This document shows, in pieces, positions 7,313 to 12,944 of a stretch of DNA of 12,944 bases (its first letter is position 1; the number at the start of each line of letters is the position of its first letter). The translations under genes and the position numbers were made by a program. Source of the DNA: Nitrospirales bacterium (GTDB taxonomy: Bacteria; Nitrospirota; Nitrospiria; Nitrospirales; UBA8639); assembly GCA_029261305.1 (NCBI GenBank), contig JAJDBO010000348.1:1-12944 (forward strand), read 5' to 3'. The notes under the pieces were generated by a model. The model did no database searches. It saw only the letters and a program-made list of their open reading frames with translations, and was not told the origin of the DNA.

Positions 7313-7765
7313 ATGACCAACTACGACCTAAAACACGATCCGCATTTAAAAATATTGCGCCCCCTTGTGGAGGCCTCTCGAGCGATTTTTGAGATGGGCG
7401 ATCGGCACATTCGATCGATGGGACTCACTCCGCCACAATTCTCTGTCATTGCTGAATTGGGAGGCACTCAAGGGATGACCGCCGTAGAGTTGGCAAATTC
7501 TACCCTTCATGCCAAGGCCAGTTTGACAGGGATTATTGATCGATTAGTAGACAAAGGACTCGTCGAACGGCGTCCAATTCCAGGTGATCGCCGGGCTATG
7601 AATGTGCGGCTCACCAAAAAAGGTGAAGGTCTGCATCGCAAATGTTTCGTGGCACAGGCAAATTTTGTCCGTCCGTATTTTGAGCGTGCGCTGAGTAAAA
7701 AAGAGATCCCCGTGTTACAAGACATGCTCATTCGCCTACGAGATAGTTGTCGAGAAGGACGGTAG
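7313..7765 (+). CDS. MarR-family transcriptional regulator
   Basis: This 150-residue winged-helix dimeric regulator fits MarR in length and layout. Helices at residues 10-35 and 125-147 would form the dimer interface. The DNA-binding domain spans about 38-105: LTPPQFSVIAELGG, a recognition helix around 66-80 (AKASLTGIIDRLVDKGLV) and a wing with the conserved GDRRAMNVRLTKKG. MarR proteins usually repress and are released by phenolic ligands or thiol oxidation. Cys111 and Cys146 are the only cysteines. The ATG at 7313 has no Shine-Dalgarno sequence, and the predicted promoter ends only 12 bases upstream. It heads unit B and probably controls both units through the matched operators. Confidence 0.92.
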   Translation: MTNYDLKHDPHLKILRPLVEASRAIFEMGDRHIRSMGLTPPQFSVIAELGGTQGMTAVELANSTLHAKASLTGIIDRLVDKGLVERRPIPGDRRAMNVRLTKKGEGLHRKCFVAQANFVRPYFERALSKKEIPVLQDMLIRLRDSCREGR

Positions 7766-7777
7766 AAAGGACGTATC

Positions 7778-8377
7778 ATGAAAATTTTAGTCGTCGGGGC
7801 TACTGGCACCATTGGGAATGCGATTGTGAACGAGTTAGGCAGCCGGCATGACATTATTAAGGCCGGGAGTAAAAGTGGCGATGTGACTGTGGATATCACT
7901 TCCCCTGATTCAATTAAAACCATGTTTCAGAAAATCGTGACCATTGATGCCGTAGTTTGCACCGCTGGGGGAGCTCACTTTGGCCCTTTGGAAACGCTGT
8001 CTGAAAAAGAATTTGAAATCGGCATTCGTTCAAAATTGATGGGCCAAATAAACTTGGTCTTAATTGGCACGAAATTGATGAACGACGGTGGTTCTTTTAC
8101 CGTGACTACTGGCGTCTTAAGCCATGATCCTATTTATTGTGGCGCGGCCGTCACCACCGTAAACAGCGGACTAGAAGGTTTTGTGTTGGGAGCATCCATA
8201 GAATTGCCCCGAGGCATCCGCATCAATGCCGTGAGCCCTGAGGTCCTGGAAGAATCTTTGCCTCGCATCGGACATTTCTTTCGCGGCCACGTGCCAGTCC
8301 CCGCTTCCCGAGTGGCGCGGGCCTACAGCAAAAGTGTCGAAGGCCGACTTACCGGTCAAGTTTTTCCGGCAGTGTAA
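7778..8377 (+). CDS. Short-chain dehydrogenase-like protein, atypical
   Basis: This 199-residue Rossmann protein belongs to the short group of SDR relatives. The dinucleotide loop is GATGTIG (7-13), VDI (38-40) marks the adenine-binding Asp, and CTAGG (61-65) replaces the usual NNAG. The usual YxxxK active site is missing. At the aligned place (about residues 125-129, before SGLEGFV) the sequence has Val and Asn. The C-terminal segment RGIRINAVSPEVLEESL is strongly conserved in the group. Lack of the catalytic Tyr and Lys means ordinary oxidoreductase chemistry is doubtful. Ligand sensing or another reaction is possible. AGAAAGGACG precedes the ATG, 12 bases after marR, so the two are surely cotranscribed. 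Confidence 0.85.
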   Translation: MKILVVGATGTIGNAIVNELGSRHDIIKAGSKSGDVTVDITSPDSIKTMFQKIVTIDAVVCTAGGAHFGPLETLSEKEFEIGIRSKLMGQINLVLIGTKLMNDGGSFTVTTGVLSHDPIYCGAAVTTVNSGLEGFVLGASIELPRGIRINAVSPEVLEESLPRIGHFFRGHVPVPASRVARAYSKSVEGRLTGQVFPAV

Positions 8378-8417
8378 TTTTCAAACGGAAATCAGGCTCT
8401 AAGGTAAAGGTATAATT

Positions 8418-9431
8418 ATGACACAATCTCCACCCCCTTCCCCTCAACTATTTTTTGAGACAGCATTCGCTTTTCAACGTTCTGCTGCGGCCAAAGCCGC
8501 TATTGACCTAGACATTTTTACTGCCATCAAGGAAGGGAACCATATTCCAACGACCCTTGCCTCTCGTTGCAAAAGCTCCGAGCGTGGCATGCGAATGCTA
8601 GCCGATTATTTGGTCATGCTTGGATTTCTGACCAAGTCTGACCAGGACTACCAATTGACCGAAGATTCAGAGATGTTTTTAGTCAGAACCTCTCCAATGT
8701 ATGTCGGGACCACATTAGATTTCATTCAAGCTCCTCCCTTGTTTGACGGATTTCGACATCTCACCGAAGCCATTCGCAAAGGTGGCACGGTTCTAGACAA
8801 GCAAGGTACGACCACTGAAGAACACCCGGAATGGGTCACCTTCGCACGAGCCATGGTACCCATGATGATAGGGCCAGCTCGCTGGATCGGAGAATATTTG
8901 CTTTCCACACGTGGCACGGTAAATAAGGTCTTAGATATTGCCGCGGGTCATGGTGTATTTGGGGTGGAACTTGCTCAATGCTTTCCCACGGCAAAAGTCA
9001 CTGCCGTAGATTGGGCCAATGTCTTAACTGTGGCCCAAGAAAATGCCAATGCCGCGTCTCTTGGCAACCGATATCACACCATCCCTGGCAGCGCCTTTGA
9101 TGTAGACTATGGCGAAGGTTACGATATCGCCCTACTCACCAACTTCCTTCATCATTTTGACACCACCACCTGCGAATTACTTCTTCGGAAAGTTCATAAT
9201 TGCTTGAGCCCGAATAGTCGAGTTATCACATTGGAGTTTGTACCCAATGATGATCGCATCAGTCCTGCATCTGCTGAATTTGCGCTTATTATGTTGGCCA
9301 CAACACCTTCGGGTGATGCCTACACCTTTAGCGAACTTGATACCATGTTCAAAAACGCTGGGTTTGGTCACAGCGAAATTCATGAGGTCCCAAACTCCCA
9401 AGAGCACGTCATCATCACTCAGAAGTCATAA
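8418..9431 (+). CDS. SAM-dependent O-methyltransferase with dimerisation domain
   Basis: This 337-residue protein has the two-domain build of plant- and polyketide-type O-methyltransferases. Residues 10-95 form a winged-helix dimerisation domain (ASRCKSSERGMRMLADYLVMLGFL). The C-terminal class I methyltransferase domain shows motif I VLDIAAGHG (171-179), the SAM ribose acid Asp198 in VDW, and LLTNFLHHFD (239-248), where His245 or His246 may be the catalytic base. The family methylates hydroxyl groups on aromatic or quinone-like molecules. In this setting it could cap catechols or hydroquinones, which is inference. It lies 40 bases after the SDR gene, with an AAGGTAAAGG binding site, and 8 bases before the DsbA-like gene. 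Confidence 0.88.
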   Translation: MTQSPPPSPQLFFETAFAFQRSAAAKAAIDLDIFTAIKEGNHIPTTLASRCKSSERGMRMLADYLVMLGFLTKSDQDYQLTEDSEMFLVRTSPMYVGTTLDFIQAPPLFDGFRHLTEAIRKGGTVLDKQGTTTEEHPEWVTFARAMVPMMIGPARWIGEYLLSTRGTVNKVLDIAAGHGVFGVELAQCFPTAKVTAVDWANVLTVAQENANAASLGNRYHTIPGSAFDVDYGEGYDIALLTNFLHHFDTTTCELLLRKVHNCLSPNSRVITLEFVPNDDRISPASAEFALIMLATTPSGDAYTFSELDTMFKNAGFGHSEIHEVPNSQEHVIITQKS

Positions 9432-9439
9432 GGATCAGC

Positions 9440-10072
9440 ATGGCCTCTCGCTCAAACAAATTGCTCCTATATATCGCCGATCCCATGTGCTCCTGGTGTT
9501 GGGGTTTTTCTCCTGTAATGGAATCCATCCATGAACAATATCAAGATCAGGTGACCATTGAATTACGTGTCGGTGGACTCCGACCAGGCAACACCGAGCG
9601 ATTTGATGAACATCGACGCGAATATACTCTTGAACATTGGCGAGCGGTGCACCAACGCACGTCGCAACCCTTTAACTTCGTATTTCATATGGGCACCGAT
9701 TTTACCTACGACACGGAACCCTCTTCGCGTGCAGTCATCGCCATGAGGACTATACAATCCTCAGAGGTTTTTTCGTTTTTTCATTCTATCCAACGAGCAT
9801 TTTATGTGGAGAATCTTGATGTGACTAAAGAAACCGTGCTCACGGATATCGCCGCGACGCATAGAGTAGATCGTGACACGTTCAAAAAATCATTCAACAA
9901 TCAAGAATTGAAACGGCAGGTGTGGGAAGAGTTTGACCGGTGCCGTCAGTTAGAGATTAGTGGATTTCCCTCGTTAGTAGCCATGGACGGTGAAACTCCA
10001 ACAGCACTTACCCATGGATACGTACCCTTGGAAGAGCTCCAACCCAAAATTGAACAATGGTTGGCCAGATAA
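9440..10072 (+). CDS. DsbA/FrnE-like thioredoxin-fold protein, cytoplasmic
   Basis: This 210-residue protein belongs to the DsbA superfamily. The active site is CSWC (Cys17 to Cys20) in the first strand-helix unit (LLYIADPMCSWCWGFSP). The cis-proline loop is GFPSLV, with Pro177. The inserted helical domain spans about 60-165. There is no signal peptide, so it probably works in the cytoplasm, like FrnE-type oxidoreductases or isomerases and the related 2-hydroxychromene-2-carboxylate isomerases. CxxC argues for thiol-disulfide exchange. The ribosome binding site AAGGA overlaps the stop of the methyltransferase gene 8 bases upstream, so the two are translationally linked. It may repair thiols or handle quinone-thiol adducts, which is inference. 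Confidence 0.85.
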   Translation: MASRSNKLLLYIADPMCSWCWGFSPVMESIHEQYQDQVTIELRVGGLRPGNTERFDEHRREYTLEHWRAVHQRTSQPFNFVFHMGTDFTYDTEPSSRAVIAMRTIQSSEVFSFFHSIQRAFYVENLDVTKETVLTDIAATHRVDRDTFKKSFNNQELKRQVWEEFDRCRQLEISGFPSLVAMDGETPTALTHGYVPLEELQPKIEQWLAR

Positions 10073-10149
10073 ATGATTTCCCTTGTTTCAAATCATGTAC
10101 AATAAAGAATCGCTTCATTCGATCAACCTTATCCTTACGGAGGTTCCTT

Positions 10150-10761
10150 ATGCCACATCGTCACAAAACTACTATTTTTTTCTTGGCTGTATCCGCCGCT
10201 CTTTTCTGCCTTGCTCCTTCCACATTTGCCGAAATGGCAAACTGGAACATTGATAAGTCGCATACCTCTATAGGATTCTCGGTCAAACATATGGTGGTTT
10301 CAAAAACTCAAGGAAAGTTTTTGGAATACAGCGGTGTCGTGGAAATGGATGCAGAGGCTCAGCAATTTAAAACCATTCAAGCCACGATTCAAACCAACTC
10401 CATTTTTACCGACCACGAAAAACGCGATGCACATCTTCGTAGCCCAGACTTTTTTGATGCCAATACTTTTCCTACCATGACCTATACGATGAAGAGTCAC
10501 AAAAAAACCGGAGATACCTACACCGCCATTGGTGACCTCACGATTAAAGGCGTCACCAAAGAAATTACTTTAGTTGGGACGTTTAACGGTGTGGCCGGTG
10601 ACCCTTGGGGAAATACGAGAGCGGGTTTTTCTGCAGAAGGCACGATCAATCGTCAAGACTTTGGTGTCAAATTCAGCAAGCTACTTGATAACGGCGGCCT
10701 CATGGTCGGCAATGATGTCACCATTACATTGGAGATTGAGGTCATTAAACAGAAGGCATAA
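10150..10761 (+). CDS. YceI-family periplasmic protein
   Basis: This 203-residue secreted protein has a Sec signal peptide (residues 1-27, cleavage after TFA) and a complete YceI domain: WNIDKSHTSIGFSVKHMVVSK, DFFDANTFPTMTYTMKS, the GDLTIKGVTKEITLVGTFNG strand pair and GFSAEGTINRQDFGV. YceI proteins are lipocalin-like barrels that bind long isoprenoid chains such as polyprenyl quinones in the periplasm, and several are stress-induced. ACGGAGG eight bases upstream fixes the start at 10150, although the frame extends back to 10057. It follows the DsbA-like gene after 77 bases, so it may have its own promoter, and ends two bases before the next SDR gene. Confidence 0.93.
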   Translation: MPHRHKTTIFFLAVSAALFCLAPSTFAEMANWNIDKSHTSIGFSVKHMVVSKTQGKFLEYSGVVEMDAEAQQFKTIQATIQTNSIFTDHEKRDAHLRSPDFFDANTFPTMTYTMKSHKKTGDTYTAIGDLTIKGVTKEITLVGTFNGVAGDPWGNTRAGFSAEGTINRQDFGVKFSKLLDNGGLMVGNDVTITLEIEVIKQKA

Positions 10762-10763
10762 GA

Positions 10764-11459
10764 ATGAGTCGCACGGCTATCATCACAGGAGTGGGTTCAG
10801 GATTGGGGGCCGCCTTGGTCCGAAAACTTGTTCAAGAGGATTGTCGAGTTGGCATGTTTGCCCGATCGGAAACCATACTCACTCAACTCGCCTCAGAGTT
10901 GGGTGAGAAGGTACGGGCTGTACCCACGGATATTACTCAGCCGGATCAGATCTCAGAGAGCTTTAAAAAAGTAAGAGATGCCTTTGGGCCAATTGATATC
11001 TTGATCAACCATGCTGGCAATGCCACCTGGGCAGGCTTGTTAGACTTGAAACCAGAACAGTTTGAACAAGCCTGGCGTGTTGGCCCCTACGCAAGTTTCC
11101 TATGTTGTCAGGCAGCTGTTCCCGATATGCTGAAACAAGGAAATGGCGCCATTCTCTTTTCCGGCGCCACCTCATCGATCCGAGGGCGCGGTGGGGCACT
11201 TGCATTCAGCAGCGCAAAATTCGGCGTGCGAGGATTGGCTGAGTCACTCGCTCGGGAACTGTGGCCTCAAGGGCTACATGTCGCCCATGTCATCATTGAT
11301 GGGGAAATAGGGTCGCCCTCAAAAAACCCTGCCACCAATGAGCCCACCCTCAATCCTGAAGGTATGGCCCAATCATATTGGAATCTCATTACCCAGGACC
11401 CAAGCGCGTGGACAATGGAACTTGACCTCCGACCTCATCAAGAAGATTTTTTCGTCTAG
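10764..11459 (+). CDS. SDR-family protein with Tyr-to-Phe active site
   Basis: This 231-residue classical-type short-chain dehydrogenase has the cofactor motif TGVGSGLG (8-15), an Asp in PTDITQ (DI at 56-57) for the adenine ring, and NHAG (82-85) in place of NNAG. The active-site segment reads FSSAK (148-152), so the lysine is kept but the catalytic tyrosine is phenylalanine. The usual serine position (about 135) is Ala, with Ser133 and Ser137-138 nearby. The neighbouring segment LARELWPQGLHVAHVIIDGEI is typical of a subgroup carrying this change. Normal alcohol oxidation is therefore uncertain. The start codon lies two bases after the YceI stop, with AGAAGG overlapping the end of yceI, so coupling is expected. 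It is the last gene before a strong terminator. Confidence 0.85.
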   Translation: MSRTAIITGVGSGLGAALVRKLVQEDCRVGMFARSETILTQLASELGEKVRAVPTDITQPDQISESFKKVRDAFGPIDILINHAGNATWAGLLDLKPEQFEQAWRVGPYASFLCCQAAVPDMLKQGNGAILFSGATSSIRGRGGALAFSSAKFGVRGLAESLARELWPQGLHVAHVIIDGEIGSPSKNPATNEPTLNPEGMAQSYWNLITQDPSAWTMELDLRPHQEDFFV

Positions 11460-11492
11460 TCGTCTGCACGAAAAGTGTGAAGTTACACACAA

Positions 11493-11527
11493 AAGGCAGG
11501 GTGGCTTCGTCACCCTGCCTTCATTTT
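11493..11527. terminator. Strong rho-independent terminator, likely bidirectional
   Basis: AAGGCAGGGTG (11493-11503) and CACCCTGCCTT (11511-11521) form a perfect 11-bp GC-rich stem with a 7-base loop, followed by CATTTT. On the minus strand the stem is flanked by a short T run, so it may also back up the terminator of the opposing gene. It closes the ten-gene run that ends at 11459. Confidence 0.85.
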
Positions 11528-11560
11528 AAAAATGGCACATCACTCTTCAGAAGGATGTGC
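11528..11560 (-). terminator. Rho-independent terminator of smbP-like gene
   Basis: On the minus strand GCACATC and GATGTGC (arms at 11554-11560 and 11535-11541) form a 7-bp stem with a 12-base loop, followed by CA and TTTTT (11532-11528). It lies 21 bases past the stop codon of the gene ending at 11582. Confidence 0.7.
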
Positions 11561-11581
11561 AATTTTGAACGATCATACTTT

Positions 11582-11950
11582 TCATTTGACTTGCTTCAAG
11601 TGCACGATAGCTTCTCCTGCAGCCTTCGTGCCCCCACCAACGAGCCCCATTCCTCCATAGCTTACCGAGTTACTCAGTTCTTCAATAGCTGCATCGAGAT
11701 GGGGGTTGGGTGATTCCTTTTGTGCCATTTTTGCATGATCTAATGCGACGCCAGCATGTTTCGCCACTTCCTTGCCATGCCCCATATTTCCATGCTCCAC
11801 CGCCTCAGTCGCATGAGCGATAGCCTCTTGAACGTGATTACTCCCCCCTCCACCCTTGGCACCATAGTGGTCACAGGAAACCAAAACCGTCATCAATCCA
11901 ACTGCCACACAAGTAAAAATGATGGCTCTATAACGAAGGGAAAGACTCAT
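11582..11950 (-). CDS. smbP: SmbP-like histidine-rich metal-binding lipoprotein
   Basis: This 122-residue lipoprotein matches the small metal-binding protein SmbP, a periplasmic helical-bundle protein that binds copper and other divalent metals in nitrifiers. The start at 11950 has GGGAGG upstream and gives a signal peptide with lipobox LVSC (Cys26), followed by a Gly-rich linker. Histidines at 39, 46, 53, 58, 65 and 72 recur mostly at 7-residue steps along helices. Residues 39-74 and 84-119 are internal repeats of 36 residues. In the second copy only His84 and His117 remain, and the other four positions are Glu91, Tyr98, Leu103 and Ala110. Lipid anchoring and partial loss of the metal comb differ from the soluble, fully His-rich form known from Nitrosomonas. 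Confidence 0.82.
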   Translation of the reverse strand: MSLSLRYRAIIFTCVAVGLMTVLVSCDHYGAKGGGGSNHVQEAIAHATEAVEHGNMGHGKEVAKHAGVALDHAKMAQKESPNPHLDAAIEELSNSVSYGGMGLVGGGTKAAGEAIVHLKQVK

Positions 11951-11995
11951 AGGAACCTCCCTAGTGAGATAAAAATGATGAATAAAGGTAGGACC

Positions 11996-12127
11996 ATGGA
12001 TAAGAAAACATGTACCGGGCATCATATCCCTCGCGCATGGGTTTATCCACTCATTTTTGGCGCCCTATTTTTCATTGTTTTTTTCATATCTCGCCTTTTA
12101 AATTTCGCAATGGGGCTCGCGCCGTAA
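11996..12127 (+). CDS. Possible small single-span membrane protein, 43 aa
   Basis: This short frame encodes a polar N-terminus with one Cys and two His (KKTCTGHHIPRAW), then a hydrophobic span (about residues 17-33) and a short tail ending NFAMGLAP. AAAGGTAGG five bases before the ATG at 11996 supports translation. An ATG at 11975 would give 50 residues but lacks a good site. Positive charges before the span suggest the N-terminus stays in the cytoplasm. It is divergent from the SmbP-like gene, with only 45 bases between start codons, and 57 bases upstream of the cheY-like gene. I do not recognise it, and a chance frame remains possible. Confidence 0.45.
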   Translation: MDKKTCTGHHIPRAWVYPLIFGALFFIVFFISRLLNFAMGLAP

Positions 12128-12184
12128 TTTCCTTCATGATAGAATTCAATTTTTTTCGAAGAAGTGACTCTGGAGGCAGAGAAC

Positions 12185-12592
12185 ATGCTGCAATTAGATC
12201 TTGACCTAAAGGTCTTAGTCGTTGAAGACTCCGAAAGCATGCGCCGTATCATTCGAAGCGTGCTGAAACAATTTGGGTTCAAAGATATTCAGGAAGCTTC
12301 AAATGGAAAAGAGGGACTCACGACATTACGGACCGGTGATTTTGGACTAGTCTTTGCCGATTGGAATATGCCAGAAATGACGGACATCGAATTGTTACGG
12401 GCCATTCGAAAGGATGTTGCCCTGTCGGAACATCCGGTCGTGATGCTTACCGCCAGGAATGAGAAAGAATATATCCAAGAAGCTCTTGATGCTGGAGTAT
12501 CAGGCTACATTGTCAAACCCTTCACTCAAGAGGCCTTGGACGATCGATTGCGGAAAATTTTCAAATCTGAGTACCTCTGCCGACCCGAGTAG
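12185..12592 (+). CDS. Stand-alone CheY-like response regulator receiver
   Basis: This 135-residue protein is a single receiver domain without an output domain. The acidic pocket is Glu14-Asp15 (VVEDSESMRR), the phosphoacceptor is Asp59 in ADWNMP, the switch Thr is Thr89 (MLTAR), and Lys111 lies in the conserved VKPF. DWNMP, GYIVKPFT and the C-terminal helix KIF closely resemble CheY, so a role in motor control or phosphotransfer is reasonable. The highly conserved Asp-Gly that follows NMPxM is replaced by Thr66-Asp67. TGGAGG eight bases upstream selects ATG 12185 over an in-frame GTG at 12164. No kinase or chemotaxis gene is visible nearby. It converges on the exporter gene, with only 12 bases between stops. 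Confidence 0.9.
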   Translation: MLQLDLDLKVLVVEDSESMRRIIRSVLKQFGFKDIQEASNGKEGLTTLRTGDFGLVFADWNMPEMTDIELLRAIRKDVALSEHPVVMLTARNEKEYIQEALDAGVSGYIVKPFTQEALDDRLRKIFKSEYLCRPE

Positions 12593-12604
12593 TTCTCCTC
12601 CCCT

Positions 12605-12944
12605 TTACACCTCGCTCACACTCGGGGATTGCTCAACCCCCAACGGTCTAAACACCATGATGAGAGCGGCTAATAGCGTCAGGTTACTCATGAGGGCCAC
12701 CATCATGGCGAAACCCGTGAGCAACCCGAAATAGATAGTGGGAATAAAACTAGAAAACGCCAGGATACTGAACCCCACCGTGATGGTCAGCGCGGTATAG
12801 TAGATCGCACGGCCAATGCTTCCATGGCAGGCAAGAATCGTCTCACGATAATTTCCATACTTCACAAATTCCACTTGAAACCGGTGAATGTAATGAATGG
12901 CATGATCAACGGCAATCCCCACCGTAATCGCCGCAATTGTGATC
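12605..12944 (-). CDS. MMPL/RND-family exporter, C-terminal fragment
   Basis: Only the last 112 codons are in the window, and the gene continues past position 12944. The visible part begins in the first helix of the second membrane domain with the motif VGIAVDHAIHYIHRF, typical of MMPL/HAE3-type RND proteins, where the Asp helps proton coupling. An amphipathic segment with GSIGRAIYYTALT follows, then transmembrane helices around TITVGFSILAFSSF, YFGLLTGFAMMVAL and NLTLLAALIMVFRP. The protein ends in a short polar tail. Such proteins export lipids or hydrophobic compounds across the inner membrane using the proton gradient. The substrate is not evident. It is convergent with the cheY-like gene. 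Confidence 0.88.
   Translation of the reverse strand, partial: ITIAAITVGIAVDHAIHYIHRFQVEFVKYGNYRETILACHGSIGRAIYYTALTITVGFSILAFSSFIPTIYFGLLTGFAMMVALMSNLTLLAALIMVFRPLGVEQSPSVSEV

Noticed and set aside
10074..10103. Promoter for the YceI gene (TGATTT ... TACAAT) and a 6-bp hairpin in the same place
   Set aside because: The -35 match is poor and the hairpin is weak. A separate promoter is possible in the 77-base gap but not supported well enough to list.
4574..11459. Secondary-metabolite biosynthetic cluster
   Set aside because: Tailoring-type families are present, but no polyketide synthase, NRPS, terpene synthase or other scaffold-forming enzyme is visible.
12043..12282. Minus-strand frame across the start of the cheY-like gene
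   Set aside because: It is antisense to a clear receiver domain and to the small membrane frame, has a low-complexity Ser/Arg-rich translation and no start signal.
12584..12626. CCCGAGT/ACTCGGG inverted repeat at the convergent ends of the receiver and exporter genes
   Set aside because: The 7-bp arms are 29 bases apart, lie partly within coding sequence and lack a T run, so a terminator call is not supported.

Overview
The window comes from a Gram-negative-type bacterium of moderate GC content. It encodes Tat and Sec exported proteins, two lipoproteins, a periplasmic YceI protein and an RND/MMPL exporter. A clear SmbP-type histidine-rich metal-binding protein, a family best known from nitrifiers, makes a Nitrospira-like organism plausible. 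That assignment is an inference and cannot be settled from 13 kb. No mobile element, CRISPR array, tRNA or rRNA is visible.

Layout. Positions 1-606 hold no convincing gene but do contain possible RNA folds. Two small hypothetical genes follow (607-903, 956-1207), then a minus-strand TPR lipoprotein (1498-1962) with a 513-base gene-free stretch upstream of it. Next are an unrecognised 206-residue protein (2476-3096) and a membrane-anchored SGNH-hydrolase-like protein (3281-4417).

The core is a run of ten plus-strand genes. Transcription unit A (4574-7209) encodes a VOC/glyoxalase-fold protein, a pirin, a SnoaL/NTF2-like protein and a Tat-exported intradiol dioxygenase. Unit B (7313 onward) encodes a MarR regulator, an atypical SDR, a two-domain O-methyltransferase and a cytoplasmic DsbA/FrnE-like protein. 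It is followed, after 77 bases, by a YceI periplasmic protein and a second atypical SDR, and ends at a strong terminator.

The two units share a near-identical promoter-operator. Each has a sigma70-like -35 and -10 with 17-base spacing, and an 18-base palindromic element sits in exactly the same register across the spacer. The copy in front of marR is a perfect palindrome. This strongly suggests that the MarR protein represses itself and unit A together. Enzyme content (ring-cleaving dioxygenase, pirin, O-methyltransferase, quinone/isoprenoid-binding YceI family, thiol oxidoreductase) suggests a regulon that senses and disarms phenols or quinones. No beta-ketoadipate pathway genes are present, so growth on aromatics is not indicated.

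The right end carries a minus-strand SmbP-like lipoprotein with its own terminator, a possible 43-residue single-span membrane protein, a stand-alone CheY-like receiver with an unusual substitution near the phosphorylation site, and the C-terminal end of an MMPL/RND exporter that runs off the window.
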